Shown here piece by piece: positions 41,705 through 50,713 of a DNA stretch of 64,000 nucleotides. The position numbers and the translations under genes are program-made. Position 1 is the stretch's first letter, and every line of letters begins with the position of its first letter. Under the pieces are notes generated by a model. That model worked only from the letters and a program-made list of their open reading frames with translations. It was not told where the DNA came from and made no database searches. The DNA is from Ralstonia sp. SET104 (GTDB lineage: Bacteria > Pseudomonadota > Gammaproteobacteria > Burkholderiales > Burkholderiaceae), in assembly GCF_003851545.1 (NCBI RefSeq), contig NZ_BHVX01000006.1:186001-250000 (forward strand), in the 5' to 3' direction.

Positions 41705-42289
41705 ATGAAAAAGTATCAACTGGCTGGGCTGTCTGGTGTTGTGCTTTCCCTCGCAGTGATTTCTGGCAGCTACGCCTCTGTTGCGGCGGCCGCCATGAGC
41801 GACAGCGAAGCGACCGTCATGGTGGGCGGCGCGCCGATGTATCCGTCCAAGAACATCATTCAGAACGCCGTCAATTCGAAGGACCACACCACGCTCGTGG
41901 CTGCTGTGAAGGCGGGCGGTCTGGTCGATACGCTGTCCGGGAAGGGGCCGTTCACCGTGTTTGCACCAACCAACGAGGCCTTTGCCGCGTTGCCCGCCGG
42001 CACGGTCGATAACCTGCTGAAGCCGGAGAGCAAGCCGACCCTGGTCAAGGTGTTGACCTATCACGTGGTGCCTGGCCGGCTCACTGCCCAGGACCTCATG
42101 AAAGCCGTGTCAGATGGCGGCGGCAAGGCGTCCCTCAAGACCGTCGAGGGTGATGCGCTTACGGTCATGCAGAAGGGTGATCATCTGACCGTCACCGATG
42201 ACAAGGGCGGCGTCGCCACCGTGACGATCGGCAACGTGTACCAGTCCAACGGCGTGATTCACGTCGTGGACAAGGTACTGCTGCCGTAA
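41705..42289 (+). CDS. Secreted fasciclin (FAS1) domain protein
   Basis: A 194-residue exported protein: a signal peptide of about 30 residues (MKKYQLAGLSGVVLSLAVIS), then one FAS1 domain with the H1 motif GPFTVFAPTNEAFAALPAG and the H2-type YHVVPGRL, ending VIHVVDKVLLP. FAS1 domains mediate adhesion or binding at the cell surface. It lies just upstream of the sigma/anti-sigma pair; the fasciclin proteins MPT70/MPT83 of M. tuberculosis are targets of SigK, so regulation by the sigma factor next door is likely. Confidence 0.92.
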   Translation: MKKYQLAGLSGVVLSLAVISGSYASVAAAAMSDSEATVMVGGAPMYPSKNIIQNAVNSKDHTTLVAAVKAGGLVDTLSGKGPFTVFAPTNEAFAALPAGTVDNLLKPESKPTLVKVLTYHVVPGRLTAQDLMKAVSDGGGKASLKTVEGDALTVMQKGDHLTVTDDKGGVATVTIGNVYQSNGVIHVVDKVLLP

Positions 42290-42483
42290 TCGGTCACGTA
42301 AGCGGCCGCGTAGTCGATCACGTGCAGCGCGGGGGCATATGCCCTCGCGCGTGCTTGAACGGTGATGAGAGAAACGGCATGCCATCCAAACTTCGCTTCG
42401 CCCCGGACGCTCGTTGCGCGAACGACGCCGTTGGTATACCTTTGCCGCATCCCGTTGCGGGCAACCGAGGCACGCGAAATCAT

Positions 42484-43089
42484 ATGCACGTTGTCGGAGC
42501 ATCTTTGCTCGAGTCCGAGGACTCAACATCAGCGCGCCAGGAAGGTGGCCGGGAACATTTGGTTCAGCTCCTCAAAGACACGGCAGAAGGCAGCCGCGCA
42601 TCCTTCGCCGAACTCTACGCCCTCACTTCTCCCAAGCTCTACTCGCTGGCATACGGCATCCTCCGCAGCTCAGGTGAGGCGGAAGATGTGCTCCAGGAAA
42701 TCTATGTCGCCGTCTGGCAGCGCGCCGATCAGTTTGATCCTGGCCGAGGAACTGCCATGACGTGGCTGATTTCGCTGGCGAGAAACAAATCAATCGATCG
42801 CCTTCGTCAGATGCGCGAGACAGCGGGAGAAGAGACTGACTGGACGCACATCGTCGACGAGCAAGCGACGCCACCGGAGGCGGCTGGCATGAGTCAGGAG
42901 CGGCGACGTCTCGACGGCTGCATTCAAAAGCTTGAAGCGCGACAGCGTGGCGTGATCGTCGAAGCGTTTTTTACGGGTGCGAGCTACCCGGAACTCGCAG
43001 CGCGCCTGAGCGTGCCCATCGGTACGATGAAAAGTTGGGTGCGGCGCAGTCTGCTGCAGTTGAAGACGTGCCTGGAGCAACAGCCATGA
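42484..43089 (+). CDS. ECF sigma factor, SigK-like
   Basis: A 201-residue ECF sigma factor. Region 2 has SRASFAELYALTSPKLYSLAYGIL and AEDVLQEIYVAVWQRADQFDP; region 4 has VIVEAFFTGASYPELAARLSVPIGTMKSWVRRSL. The start at ATG 42484 gives a normal length; an upstream ATG at 42379 would add 35 unrelated residues. It overlaps the anti-sigma gene by ATGA. It is likely to control the fasciclin gene, the lipid cluster and itself. Confidence 0.9.
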   Translation: MHVVGASLLESEDSTSARQEGGREHLVQLLKDTAEGSRASFAELYALTSPKLYSLAYGILRSSGEAEDVLQEIYVAVWQRADQFDPGRGTAMTWLISLARNKSIDRLRQMRETAGEETDWTHIVDEQATPPEAAGMSQERRRLDGCIQKLEARQRGVIVEAFFTGASYPELAARLSVPIGTMKSWVRRSLLQLKTCLEQQP

Positions 43090-43808
43090 CGCCCGATCGC
43101 GATCTGGACTGCGCCGAATACGTTCTTGGACTGTTGGAGAGCCGGGAGCGCAAGGCGCTTGAGCGTGCGCTGGATCAGGACGCTGCCCTGAGGAATGCCG
43201 TCAGCGCCTGGGAGGCGCGCCTGTCGCCCCTCGGGGAAGACGCCGAAGCGCTGCAGCCGCCCGCGCGTGTGTGGAGGCGGATCCAGGCCGACCTGGGCCA
43301 CGTTGATCACGCAACAGCGCCTGCGCGTGAGTCAACAGTGCGGCGGATCTGGAACAGTATTGGCCTCTGGCGCACTTTTGCGCTCGCAACGACCTTTGCG
43401 ATGGTTGCGGTTGTTGCGTTGAATCTCTCCCTGTTTGCACCGACGGCGACACCGCCTGGTGCGAAGCCTGCCTACATAGCAGCGGCCATCACCGGCGAGA
43501 ATGGCTTGCCGCATTGGACAATGACGATCGACACGGCAAAGCGGGAGATTGTCGTGGTGCCGGCCGTTGCGTTGCAGGTTGCCGAGAGCGCCTCGACCGA
43601 ACTCTGGCTGATTCCCGAAAATAGCAAGCCAATATCATTGGGCGTGTTCTCGTCCAATCGATCGACCTCGATCGCGCTATCCAAGGAAAATGCAGCCAAG
43701 GTCAATGCCCGTGCGGTTCTTGCCGTTTCACTGGAGCCCAAAGGGGGCTCTCCAACGGGACAACCGACAGGTCCCGTCGTAGGCAAGGGCGCAATGCATG
43801 AGACGTAG
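43086..43808 (+). CDS. Anti-sigma factor, RskA type
   Basis: A 240-residue membrane protein. The N-terminal 80 residues are the cytoplasmic sigma-binding part (DCAEYVLGLLESRERKALERAL). One TM helix lies at about 97-117. The periplasmic RskA-type domain has STELWLIPENSKPISLGVFSSNRSTSIAL. No HxxxCxxC zinc motif is seen, so release is probably by proteolysis, as in RskA, rather than by thiol oxidation. A GC hairpin terminator follows at 43890. Confidence 0.9.
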   Translation: MTPDRDLDCAEYVLGLLESRERKALERALDQDAALRNAVSAWEARLSPLGEDAEALQPPARVWRRIQADLGHVDHATAPARESTVRRIWNSIGLWRTFALATTFAMVAVVALNLSLFAPTATPPGAKPAYIAAAITGENGLPHWTMTIDTAKREIVVVPAVALQVAESASTELWLIPENSKPISLGVFSSNRSTSIALSKENAAKVNARAVLAVSLEPKGGSPTGQPTGPVVGKGAMHET

Positions 43809-43889
43809 CGGCGGCTGGCACGCGCTGCAGGTGCATTAGAGGACGCAGAGATTGCACAAGCCTGGCAGATGCTGAGTTGTGTAAGTGAG

Positions 43890-43912
43890 GGCCGGCGAAT
43901 TTGCCGGCCTTT
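43890..43912 (+). terminator. Hairpin terminator after sigma/anti-sigma
   Basis: GGCCGGC (43890-43896) pairs with GCCGGCC (43903-43909), followed by a short T-run. Confidence 0.65.
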
Positions 43913-44234
43913 GCGTTATCAGCGGCAGTAAAAAAACCATGGCCCCCCCCGGCTGAAAGGGACTGTGGCATCAAAGGCATGGTGGCGGATTCGAGCCCGG
44001 ACGCAAGATGAACCGCGATCTGACGAAACTCCGGTGTGGGTGAGGGCTCTTGTGCAGGCACGGCTGCATCCACTCGCGCCGACGGGCCGTATATGCCAGC
44101 ACACATAACGGCTCCTCTTTTATATCCATGGTGATCCGGCTCAATTGCTGCCGTGCTGGCTGGCTTCAGACTCATTCCGGTGTGCGCCTCTGTGCGTGCG
44201 AAACGCGCCGACATGCCCCGGCACTGGATTGAGT
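43913..44234. other. Intergenic region, no gene supported
   Basis: It has an A7 run and a C8 run near 43930-43950. A minus-strand frame crossing 43702-44214 overlaps the anti-sigma gene and has no recognisable content. I see no other feature. Confidence 0.4.
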
Positions 44235-45101
44235 ATGTCGATGACGCGCTTGACTCGTCGAGCCTGGCTGGCCGCAGCGCTATCGACCGTGGCTGGCTGT
44301 TCCGCCCTGGATGTTCTGAACGCCGTGTCCAGGTCCGGCGCCAATATCCTCACGCCGGGGTTGGCATATGGCGACAACCCACGGCAGAAGCTGGACGTTT
44401 ATCGACCTGTCCGGCCCATGGCGGGGCCCGCACGCGCCGTCCTGTTCTTTTACGGAGGCTCTTGGCGAGAGGGCGCACGCGCGGACTACGCCTTCGTCGG
44501 TGAGGCACTGGCAGCGGTTGGTGCGATTGCCATGGTGGTCGACTACCGGCTCTATCCGGAAGTGAGTTATCCGGGTTTTCTGGAGGACTGTGCTGCCGCC
44601 ACGGCCTTTGCGCAGCGCTGGCTCGCACGGCAGGGATACGCAGATGCGCGACTGTTCGTTGCCGGCCATAGCGCGGGCGCCTACAACGCAGCCATGCTGG
44701 CCACGGACTCGCGCTGGCTGGGGGCGTACGGGCTGAGTACCGAGTCGCTTTCGGGTTGGATCGGAATGGCAGGGCCGTATAACTTCCTGCCGATCCAGAC
44801 GGCTGACATACTGCCCGTGTTCAATCATCCGCACGAGACGCAAGACAGTCAGCCGTTGTTTCATGTCGATCAACGTTGGCAGCCACCCGCGCTTTTGCTC
44901 ACCGGAGAGCACGATGCCTATGTCGACGTGCGCCGCAACACGCTATCGCTGGCCGAGCGTTTGACGGCGTATCGACATCCGGTTGAACTCAAGGTCTACC
45001 CGCGCCTGGATCATAAGACGCTGGTCGCAGCACTTGCTCCGCCGCTGCAATTTCTTGGGCCGGTGCTATCTGATATGGCCGATTTCGTCGCCAAGACATA
45101 G
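44235..45101 (+). CDS. Alpha/beta hydrolase (BD-FAE-like esterase), lipoprotein-like
   Basis: A 288-residue esterase. The N-terminus (TRRAWLAAALSTVAGCSA) is a signal with a lipobox-like VAGC. The hydrolase part has the oxyanion segment FFYGGSWREGAR, the nucleophile elbow GHSAGAYNAA, GEHDAYV for the acid and DHKTLVAA for the catalytic histidine. Substrate unknown; relatives act on small esters. ATG 44235 is used; ATG 44241 is also possible. It stands alone. Confidence 0.85.
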   Translation: MSMTRLTRRAWLAAALSTVAGCSALDVLNAVSRSGANILTPGLAYGDNPRQKLDVYRPVRPMAGPARAVLFFYGGSWREGARADYAFVGEALAAVGAIAMVVDYRLYPEVSYPGFLEDCAAATAFAQRWLARQGYADARLFVAGHSAGAYNAAMLATDSRWLGAYGLSTESLSGWIGMAGPYNFLPIQTADILPVFNHPHETQDSQPLFHVDQRWQPPALLLTGEHDAYVDVRRNTLSLAERLTAYRHPVELKVYPRLDHKTLVAALAPPLQFLGPVLSDMADFVAKT

Positions 45102-45150
45102 CGCCTCGTACAGGCATCCGTGCTTGCCCCGCACGGCGCACGCTCCGTCC

Positions 45151-45185
45151 GGTGCGGTGCGGTGCGGTGCGGTGCGGTGCGGTGC
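45151..45185. repeat. Pentanucleotide repeat (GGTGC)x7
   Basis: Seven perfect GGTGC units lie between the esterase gene and DUF1326, within a 362-bp non-coding gap. The repeat number could vary by slippage. I see no other feature in the gap besides the DUF1326 promoter area. Confidence 0.95.
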
Positions 45186-45463
45186 GGGATGCGGTGTGCG
45201 TTACACGCGTTCAGTTCAGCCTTTCCAGACTCGCGCGATGGGTGTCGGCGTGCCGCTATGCCTGCGTATCGGAACTGAAACGCTTTTGGCAGTCCGGCAT
45301 TCAGGCAAACCTTTTAGTAGAAGAATTTCCATTGAAAATCAACGGCTTACGCTGTTGGCATCATTGTTGCGGCATTTGGTTCCATGGTCGATGCGTTCCC
45401 GCATAGGCCTGCCAACGCCTGCTAGATTCCAGCCCCGCATCGTGGGGCACGAGGAGAACGGCA

Positions 45464-46108
45464 ATGATTTCCTGGGAAATTCAAGGCACCGAGTTGATCA
45501 ACTGCAATTGCGCATACGGTTGCCCTTGTCAATTCAATGCGCTGCCGACCCACGGCTTTTGCGAAGCAATGGGCGCCATATCGATCAGTCGCGGTTACTA
45601 CGGAGACGTGCGGCTCGATGGCGTCAACATGGCGGTGGTGTTTCAGTGGCCAGGGCCGATTCATGAAGGCAAGGGCAAGTGCCAGCCGATCGTTGACGAA
45701 CGGGCCAGCCCCGAACAACGCGAAGCGATCCTGAAGATCATGACGGGACAGGACACTGAGCCATTCGCGACGATGTTCTCGGTCTTTGCATCGACGCTTG
45801 AGCAGGCATTCGATCCGATCTTTACGAAGATCGATTACGACGTCGATGTCGACGCCAGACGCGGCCAGATTCATGTCGACGGCGTATTCGATGTGGCCGG
45901 GGAACCGATCCATAATCCGGTGACGGGCGCCGAGCATCGGGCGCGGATTCACTTGCCACACGGTTTCGAATACGAACTTGCCGAGGTCGGCTCCGGCACC
46001 AGCCGCTCGCAGGGAAACATCGCACTGGATCTCAAGGGGACTTACGCGCAATTCGCGCGGCTGCACCTGAATAACAAAGGACCGATCCGGCATCTCGCTG
46101 CCATATGA
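45464..46108 (+). CDS. DUF1326 family protein
   Basis: A 214-residue soluble protein of DUF1326. The N-terminus has the cysteine motif NCNCAYGCPCQFNALPTHG, probably a metal or redox site. GGAG lies 10 bp before the ATG. It overlaps the following DUF2182 gene by ATGA, and this gene pair is conserved in proteobacteria. Function is unknown; a metal (possibly copper) role is guessed from the cysteines and the partner membrane protein. Confidence 0.88.
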   Translation: MISWEIQGTELINCNCAYGCPCQFNALPTHGFCEAMGAISISRGYYGDVRLDGVNMAVVFQWPGPIHEGKGKCQPIVDERASPEQREAILKIMTGQDTEPFATMFSVFASTLEQAFDPIFTKIDYDVDVDARRGQIHVDGVFDVAGEPIHNPVTGAEHRARIHLPHGFEYELAEVGSGTSRSQGNIALDLKGTYAQFARLHLNNKGPIRHLAAI

Positions 46109-46896
46109 GGCGCGTCGAAAGTATCCTTGGGCGTGAACGTGTCATCGCGGCGGTCGGCATGATCGCTGCCGTTGCGTTGTCGTGGCGCTACCTATGGACA
46201 GGCGCGGGAATGGGCATGTCCGCGCTTGACATGACAACCATTGCGCTGTTTCCGCATCGGCTTGCAGATGACGGCGGCGGCATGGATCCTTCGCTGCCGA
46301 CCGTGATCTTCATGTGGTGGGTGATGATGGTCGCGATGATGACGCCCAGCGCTGCGCCGCTCGTCTTGCTGTATCGACGCGTGTTGCACCACCACGGCAC
46401 GGCCGGCGCCCAGTCAGTCACCTTGTCGATGTCTCTTCTGGCTGGCTATCTGGGCGCTTGGCTGCTTTTCTCGATCTGCGCGGCAGCTTTGCAGAAAGCA
46501 CTGCAGCCGACGGGCGTCATGTCGGAAATGATGCTGTGGTCGAAGAGCGCGTACCTCTCTGCGCTCGTGCTGGCCGCGGCCGGCGCCTATCAATTCTCGC
46601 CGCTCAAGCGCGCCTGCCTGACGCAGTGCCGTTCACCGGTGAGTTTCCTCACTGCGCATTGGCGTCCGGGCCCCGTGGGAAGTTTCCTGCTCGGGGTGCG
46701 CCATGGCAGTTACTGCGTTGGCTGTTGCTGGCTGCTGATGGCGCTGTTGTTCGTCGGCGGCATCATGAATCTTGTCTGGATTGCCGCACTGTCGCTGCTT
46801 GTCTTTGTGGAAAAAGTCCTGCCCGGCGGTGAACGCGTCGGTCACGTGCTGGGGGCCGCGTTGATTGTGTGGGCAGTTGCCACCCTGCTGGTGTGA
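46105..46896 (+). CDS. DUF2182 predicted metal-binding membrane protein
   Basis: A 263-residue inner-membrane protein with about 6 hydrophobic segments. It has the Met-rich motif FMWWVMMVAMMTPSAAP and the Cys/His segments CLTQCRSP and HGSYCVGCCWLLMALLF typical of DUF2182. Co-encoded with DUF1326 by 4-bp overlap. The Met and Cys residues suggest soft-metal binding. Confidence 0.88.
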   Translation: MRRVESILGRERVIAAVGMIAAVALSWRYLWTGAGMGMSALDMTTIALFPHRLADDGGGMDPSLPTVIFMWWVMMVAMMTPSAAPLVLLYRRVLHHHGTAGAQSVTLSMSLLAGYLGAWLLFSICAAALQKALQPTGVMSEMMLWSKSAYLSALVLAAAGAYQFSPLKRACLTQCRSPVSFLTAHWRPGPVGSFLLGVRHGSYCVGCCWLLMALLFVGGIMNLVWIAALSLLVFVEKVLPGGERVGHVLGAALIVWAVATLLV

Positions 46897-46985
46897 TCGG
46901 CAGAGCAGGTGAGCCTGCGCAACCGCAGCGCGTTGGAGACACCCGAAACCGGGCTTAGGCGCATCACCAGAGCCGAACCGCAGTC
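46890..46985 (-). pseudogene. Probable remnant of a copper P-type ATPase 3' end
   Basis: On the minus strand, one frame reads ALVMRLSPVSGVSNALRLRR, which matches the very end of CopA-type ATPases (SSVSVVxNALRLRR). Nothing else of the gene is present; the sequence before it in the same frame is unrelated. It lies between DUF2182 and a short-chain dehydrogenase gene, in a 199-bp gap with no other feature. Confidence 0.42.
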
Positions 46986-47095
46986 AACGCACCGATCGGC
47001 GTTGGAATTCAACGCGCTGCGCCCCCTCAGTTCAAAGTGATCAAGTCGAGAAACTACCAGGAGAACGGGATCAAGCCGCTCTTCAGTTCATATCG

Positions 47096-47887
47096 TTAGC
47101 TGAGCTTCTGCAAGCCGTCTCCCGTCAACAAGTAAGCAGGAGCTATTTCCGAGGCTTCTGTACAGGCGAGGCCGACTATTGCGCAGCCGGCACTCTCGGG
47201 CGTGACGAGCGCTCCGAAGGCGCGCTGAAACGTCTGGAGGTATTCATCGACGTCGACACCCGCACGTTCGGCGTATGCGCGTACCGCAAGCGTGCCAACG
47301 CCAGTCGCCGGCGCGAAACGCGGCAGCACGGTCGAGATTGCAATGTCCAGGCCGGCGCGCAATGCCTCGTCCTGCGCGTACTGTGCGATGAAGCGCTGAG
47401 TTGCCTTGGCGCCCGCGTAGCCCCCGCTTAGTGGTGAGCCGGCGATCGCTGCGCCGCTGCTGATCACGACCACTCGCGCTCCTGGCTTCAGCGGTTTCGA
47501 CAAGACCGCTTGCAACCAATGGAAGGCTATTCTCACATCGGTGTCCCAGTTGAGGGAGAACGTCTCCCAAGACTGTTCTCGGATTGTCCCCATGGGTGGA
47601 ATGGCACCGGCGACCAGGACCAGGATGTCTGGGTCATGCTTCGTCAGCAGCGTGGCGGCAGTTGTGTCAGTGCGGGCATCAGCAATCTCAGTGTGTGTGG
47701 CGCCATCTCCTGGCGCATCTGCGGGCACTGGCGTGCGTGATACGGCCACAACCTTGGCGCCTGCATCGGCAAACGCCTTGGCGATGCCTTTCCCCAAGCC
47801 GCGGCTTGCTCCCACAATCATCGCGATCCTGCCCTGCAAATCGGTGCGTGCGGCAGGCGCGGGCACTGCTGTATTCGGTGAATGCAT
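47096..47887 (-). CDS. Short-chain dehydrogenase/reductase
   Basis: A 263-residue classical SDR. The cofactor loop IVGASRGLGKGIA is at about 22-34, and the active site is Ser (VVISSGAA) with YAGAKAT (Tyr-x-x-x-Lys). The usual NNAG is replaced by VAGA. Substrate unknown. The start MHSPNT is taken for normal N-terminal length; an open extension runs to 47929. It follows the GST gene by 31 bp and is likely co-transcribed. Confidence 0.87.
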   Translation of the reverse strand: MHSPNTAVPAPAARTDLQGRIAMIVGASRGLGKGIAKAFADAGAKVVAVSRTPVPADAPGDGATHTEIADARTDTTAATLLTKHDPDILVLVAGAIPPMGTIREQSWETFSLNWDTDVRIAFHWLQAVLSKPLKPGARVVVISSGAAIAGSPLSGGYAGAKATQRFIAQYAQDEALRAGLDIAISTVLPRFAPATGVGTLAVRAYAERAGVDVDEYLQTFQRAFGALVTPESAGCAIVGLACTEASEIAPAYLLTGDGLQKLS

Positions 47888-47918
47888 GGTGTCCTCTCGG
47901 GCCAAAAGTATTAGGGCG

Positions 47919-48530
47919 TCACGCGTCAACCAAACCTTGAGCCTTCATTGCGGCGACCACTGCTGGACGAGCAGCAACACGCGCTTGGAAGCTTTGCAGG
48001 TGGCCGAATTGGGAAAGATCCAATTGGATGAGCTTCGCCCAGCGCGTCAAGGTAAAGAGATACGCGTCGGCAACGCTAAATTGGTGGCCGAGAAGAAACT
48101 GCGCGCGCGACAGCAGGGTATCGAGAACTGCATAGTGGCGCCGGAGGCTGGTCTGTCTCTCTTCCCGGGTCTGAGCCGGAGTTTCCCTCCGAAATAGCGG
48201 GCTGTAGCCGCGGTGAATGTCGGTGCCGAGGTAGTGCAGCATCTCGTGGAGACGGGAGCGCTCGAACGTTCCGTTGGCGGGCGCCAATCCAACGCCGGGC
48301 GCCTGATCGGCGAGAAACTGCAGGATTGCAGCGTTCTCGGTTAGAACCTGACCATCGGAGAGTTCAAGTGCCGGAACGAAGCCCTTTGGATTGATAGTCA
48401 GGTAGTCGATGCCCGCATCGGTTTTGAGAGTGGGAATGTCGACAGGGATAGCGGTGATCGGGATGCCGGCTTCGACGGCGACGATGTGCGGTGCGAGAGC
48501 GCAGCTTTGGGGCGCGTAGTAGAGCTTCAT
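47919..48530 (-). CDS. gst: Beta-class glutathione S-transferase
   Basis: A 203-residue GST. The start MKLYYAPQSCALAPHIVAVEAG contains the beta-class Cys10, and the thioredoxin-like domain has NPKGFVPALEL and LTENAAILQFLADQ. The C-terminal helical domain has FSVADAYLF. It conjugates or reduces with glutathione. It is first in a two-gene unit with the SDR, divergent from the NmrA-like gene. Confidence 0.92.
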   Translation of the reverse strand: MKLYYAPQSCALAPHIVAVEAGIPITAIPVDIPTLKTDAGIDYLTINPKGFVPALELSDGQVLTENAAILQFLADQAPGVGLAPANGTFERSRLHEMLHYLGTDIHRGYSPLFRRETPAQTREERQTSLRRHYAVLDTLLSRAQFLLGHQFSVADAYLFTLTRWAKLIQLDLSQFGHLQSFQARVAARPAVVAAMKAQGLVDA

Positions 48531-48749
48531 GATTGGTCCATGGGTGGATGGGGCAATCGCCCCTGTCGGCTGTGCTGGGGCTTACTGATATGACTGGGCA
48601 CGCGATTGAAATTCATCGGGGCGCCAGAAAAAATTTCGCTCACCGTCAGAACGGCCGATGAGAACGGCGGGGCAGATCAGTCTTGTTCAGTGAGGGATCG
48701 CACTGTTGGTCCCTGCAGAAACCACGACTGACTACCCGGAGATACAAAT

Positions 48750-49619
48750 ATGCTGTTGCTGACTGGCGCTACAGGGCGCACCGGCTCATACATTGCACAG
48801 GAATTCATCAAGCACGGTGTTCCCGTGAGGCTCCTTGTGCGAGACAAACTGAAGGCCGATTGGTACCGCGGTATCCCCACGATCGAGGTTGTCGAAGGGG
48901 ATATGGCGGTACCCCTAACGCTTGGCAACGCGCTGCGCGGGGTGACCCGAGTGTTGATGATTTCGTCGCCTGCATTGGACATGTTCCGTACGCAAGTCAC
49001 CTTCATCGACGCCTGTAAAGCGGCCGGTGTTCAGCACCTGATCAAGTTATCCGGTCTGAACGCGGGGCGAGAAACGACGTTCGTGTTCAGTAACATGCAC
49101 AAGCGGATCGAAGCGCACCTGCGGGGTAGCGGCATGGCCTGGACGAGCCTCAGGCCCACCGGTTTCATGCAGGAATACATTTTTGAAGCACCGAGCGTCA
49201 TTAACGATGGCTCGCTGTATCTGGCGCTCGACAACGTTAGGCTGAGTCCGGTGGATTTGATCGACGTTGGAAAGGTCGGTTTTCAGTTGCTTCGGGATGG
49301 CGGCTACCATGGGGAAGTGCTGCCAATGACGGGGCCTGAGCTTTTGAGCATGGCGGACATTGCGCAGCATTTGTCCGCGGCAACCGGCCGCAAGATCAGG
49401 TATGTACCCATCAGTCCGCTCGAGCGTTGGCGTGCCCTGGTTGCGGCGGGCATTCCTACAGAGGTTGCCGACGCGCTGGACAAGCAAGTCCACGAACGGC
49501 TCCAGGGCGGGTCTGAGTCGACCATTGATCTATCGACGCACAAGCGCTTCAATGTATCGCCGACGTTCTTTGGCAGATTTGCCGAGCGGCATGCCATAGA
49601 CTTTGGCGCAAGCCGGTAA
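48750..49619 (+). CDS. NmrA-like NAD(P)-binding protein
   Basis: A 289-residue atypical SDR of the NmrA/HSCARG type: nucleotide loop LLTGATGRTGSYIA at the start, LVRDKLKADW, and KLSGLNAGRETTF; the classical Tyr-Lys pair is missing. Such proteins act as redox sensors or oxidoreductases. It is followed after 14 bp by an ECF-type sigma factor gene, with GGGGAG between them, so the two are likely one unit. Confidence 0.87.
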   Translation: MLLLTGATGRTGSYIAQEFIKHGVPVRLLVRDKLKADWYRGIPTIEVVEGDMAVPLTLGNALRGVTRVLMISSPALDMFRTQVTFIDACKAAGVQHLIKLSGLNAGRETTFVFSNMHKRIEAHLRGSGMAWTSLRPTGFMQEYIFEAPSVINDGSLYLALDNVRLSPVDLIDVGKVGFQLLRDGGYHGEVLPMTGPELLSMADIAQHLSAATGRKIRYVPISPLERWRALVAAGIPTEVADALDKQVHERLQGGSESTIDLSTHKRFNVSPTFFGRFAERHAIDFGASR

Positions 49620-49633
49620 AGGGGAGACCACGC

Positions 49634-50713
49634 ATGAAGCCTCTGGGCAGCAGGTCGGGAGTTGCCCCCCACAGCGACGAACTTGGTGACAGGGATATCA
49701 ATCGACTTCTCGGCGCGGCGCGGCGGGAAATCAAGGTTCACTGTTACCGCATGCTCGGGTCACTGCATGAGGCCGAGGATGCCGTTCAGGATGCGTTCGT
49801 TCGTGCATGGCGCAGTTACGACACGTTCGATGGCCGCGGTTCGTTTCGGGCATGGCTCTATCGGATCGCGACAAACGTCTGTCTTGACGCGTTGAGCAAA
49901 CGGAAAAATCTGGCGCGCATCCTCCCAGATCAGCTCGACGGCCCCACCACCGACATGCCAGACGGGCGACCCGCGCCAGATGTTGCTTGGCTGGAGCCTT
50001 ACCCACAATCGGAACTCGATGCCGTCACTGATCCAGGCCCGACTCCCGAGGCACGTATCAGCATGCGAGAAGCCACGGGCCTGGCGTTCATGGCCGCCAT
50101 CCAGCAACTCGCCCCACGACAACGGGCTGCGCTTTTGCTGTGTGATGTACTCGGGTGGTCGGTAGCGGAGACGGCAGGCTTGCTGGGAGCAACTGTCGCC
50201 TCAATCAACAGCGCCTTGCAACGCGCCCGCCTGAAATTGGCCACTGGTTACAGCACCGGAGAGACCTCCCACGTAAGCGAGACAACTCCAAGCGAAAGGA
50301 GCCTTCTTCAAGGCTACGTGCAAGCGTGGGAAGAGCGCGATGCCGATCGGTTAGCCACACTGCTCAAGCAAGATGCGATTTACACGATGCCACCGCTAGC
50401 GCAGTGGTACGCCGGACGAGAATCGATACGCGCTTTCTTCGCATGGGCGTGGCCGTCATACTTGGACATACATATGAAAGCAATTCGGGCAAATGGCGCC
50501 CCTGGATTTGCAGCGTATTTCCGTTCGCACTCCGCTCCAATGGCGCCGCTGGCTGCGCATTCGCTGCATGTCCTGTCGGTTGATGCAGACGAAATCTCAC
50601 GGATAACGCTCTTTGTTGGGGGAAATGTGACGCGCCTGTTTGATGCGTTCGGCTTGCCCAGGACTATCACCGCCGCCGCTCCTGCGACTATCGACTGGAG
50701 TGCGGCGATGTAA
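49634..50713 (+). CDS. ECF sigma factor with SnoaL-like C-terminal domain
   Basis: A 359-residue sigma factor. Region 2: REIKVHCYRMLGSLHEAEDAVQDAFVRAWRSYDTFDGRGSFRAWLYRIATN. Region 4: LAPRQRAALLLCDVLGWSVAETAGLLGATVASINSALQRAR. Residues about 215-345 are a SnoaL/NTF2-like domain (LLQGYVQAWEERDADRLATLLKQDAIYTMPP), which in this group replaces a separate anti-sigma factor. No anti-sigma gene follows. The signal is unknown; the upstream NmrA-like protein is the obvious partner. Confidence 0.9.
   Translation: MKPLGSRSGVAPHSDELGDRDINRLLGAARREIKVHCYRMLGSLHEAEDAVQDAFVRAWRSYDTFDGRGSFRAWLYRIATNVCLDALSKRKNLARILPDQLDGPTTDMPDGRPAPDVAWLEPYPQSELDAVTDPGPTPEARISMREATGLAFMAAIQQLAPRQRAALLLCDVLGWSVAETAGLLGATVASINSALQRARLKLATGYSTGETSHVSETTPSERSLLQGYVQAWEERDADRLATLLKQDAIYTMPPLAQWYAGRESIRAFFAWAWPSYLDIHMKAIRANGAPGFAAYFRSHSAPMAPLAAHSLHVLSVDADEISRITLFVGGNVTRLFDAFGLPRTITAAAPATIDWSAAM

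Noticed and set aside
43702-44214. 170-codon minus frame after the anti-sigma gene
   Set aside because: It overlaps the end of the anti-sigma gene and its terminator, and nothing in it resembles a protein family.
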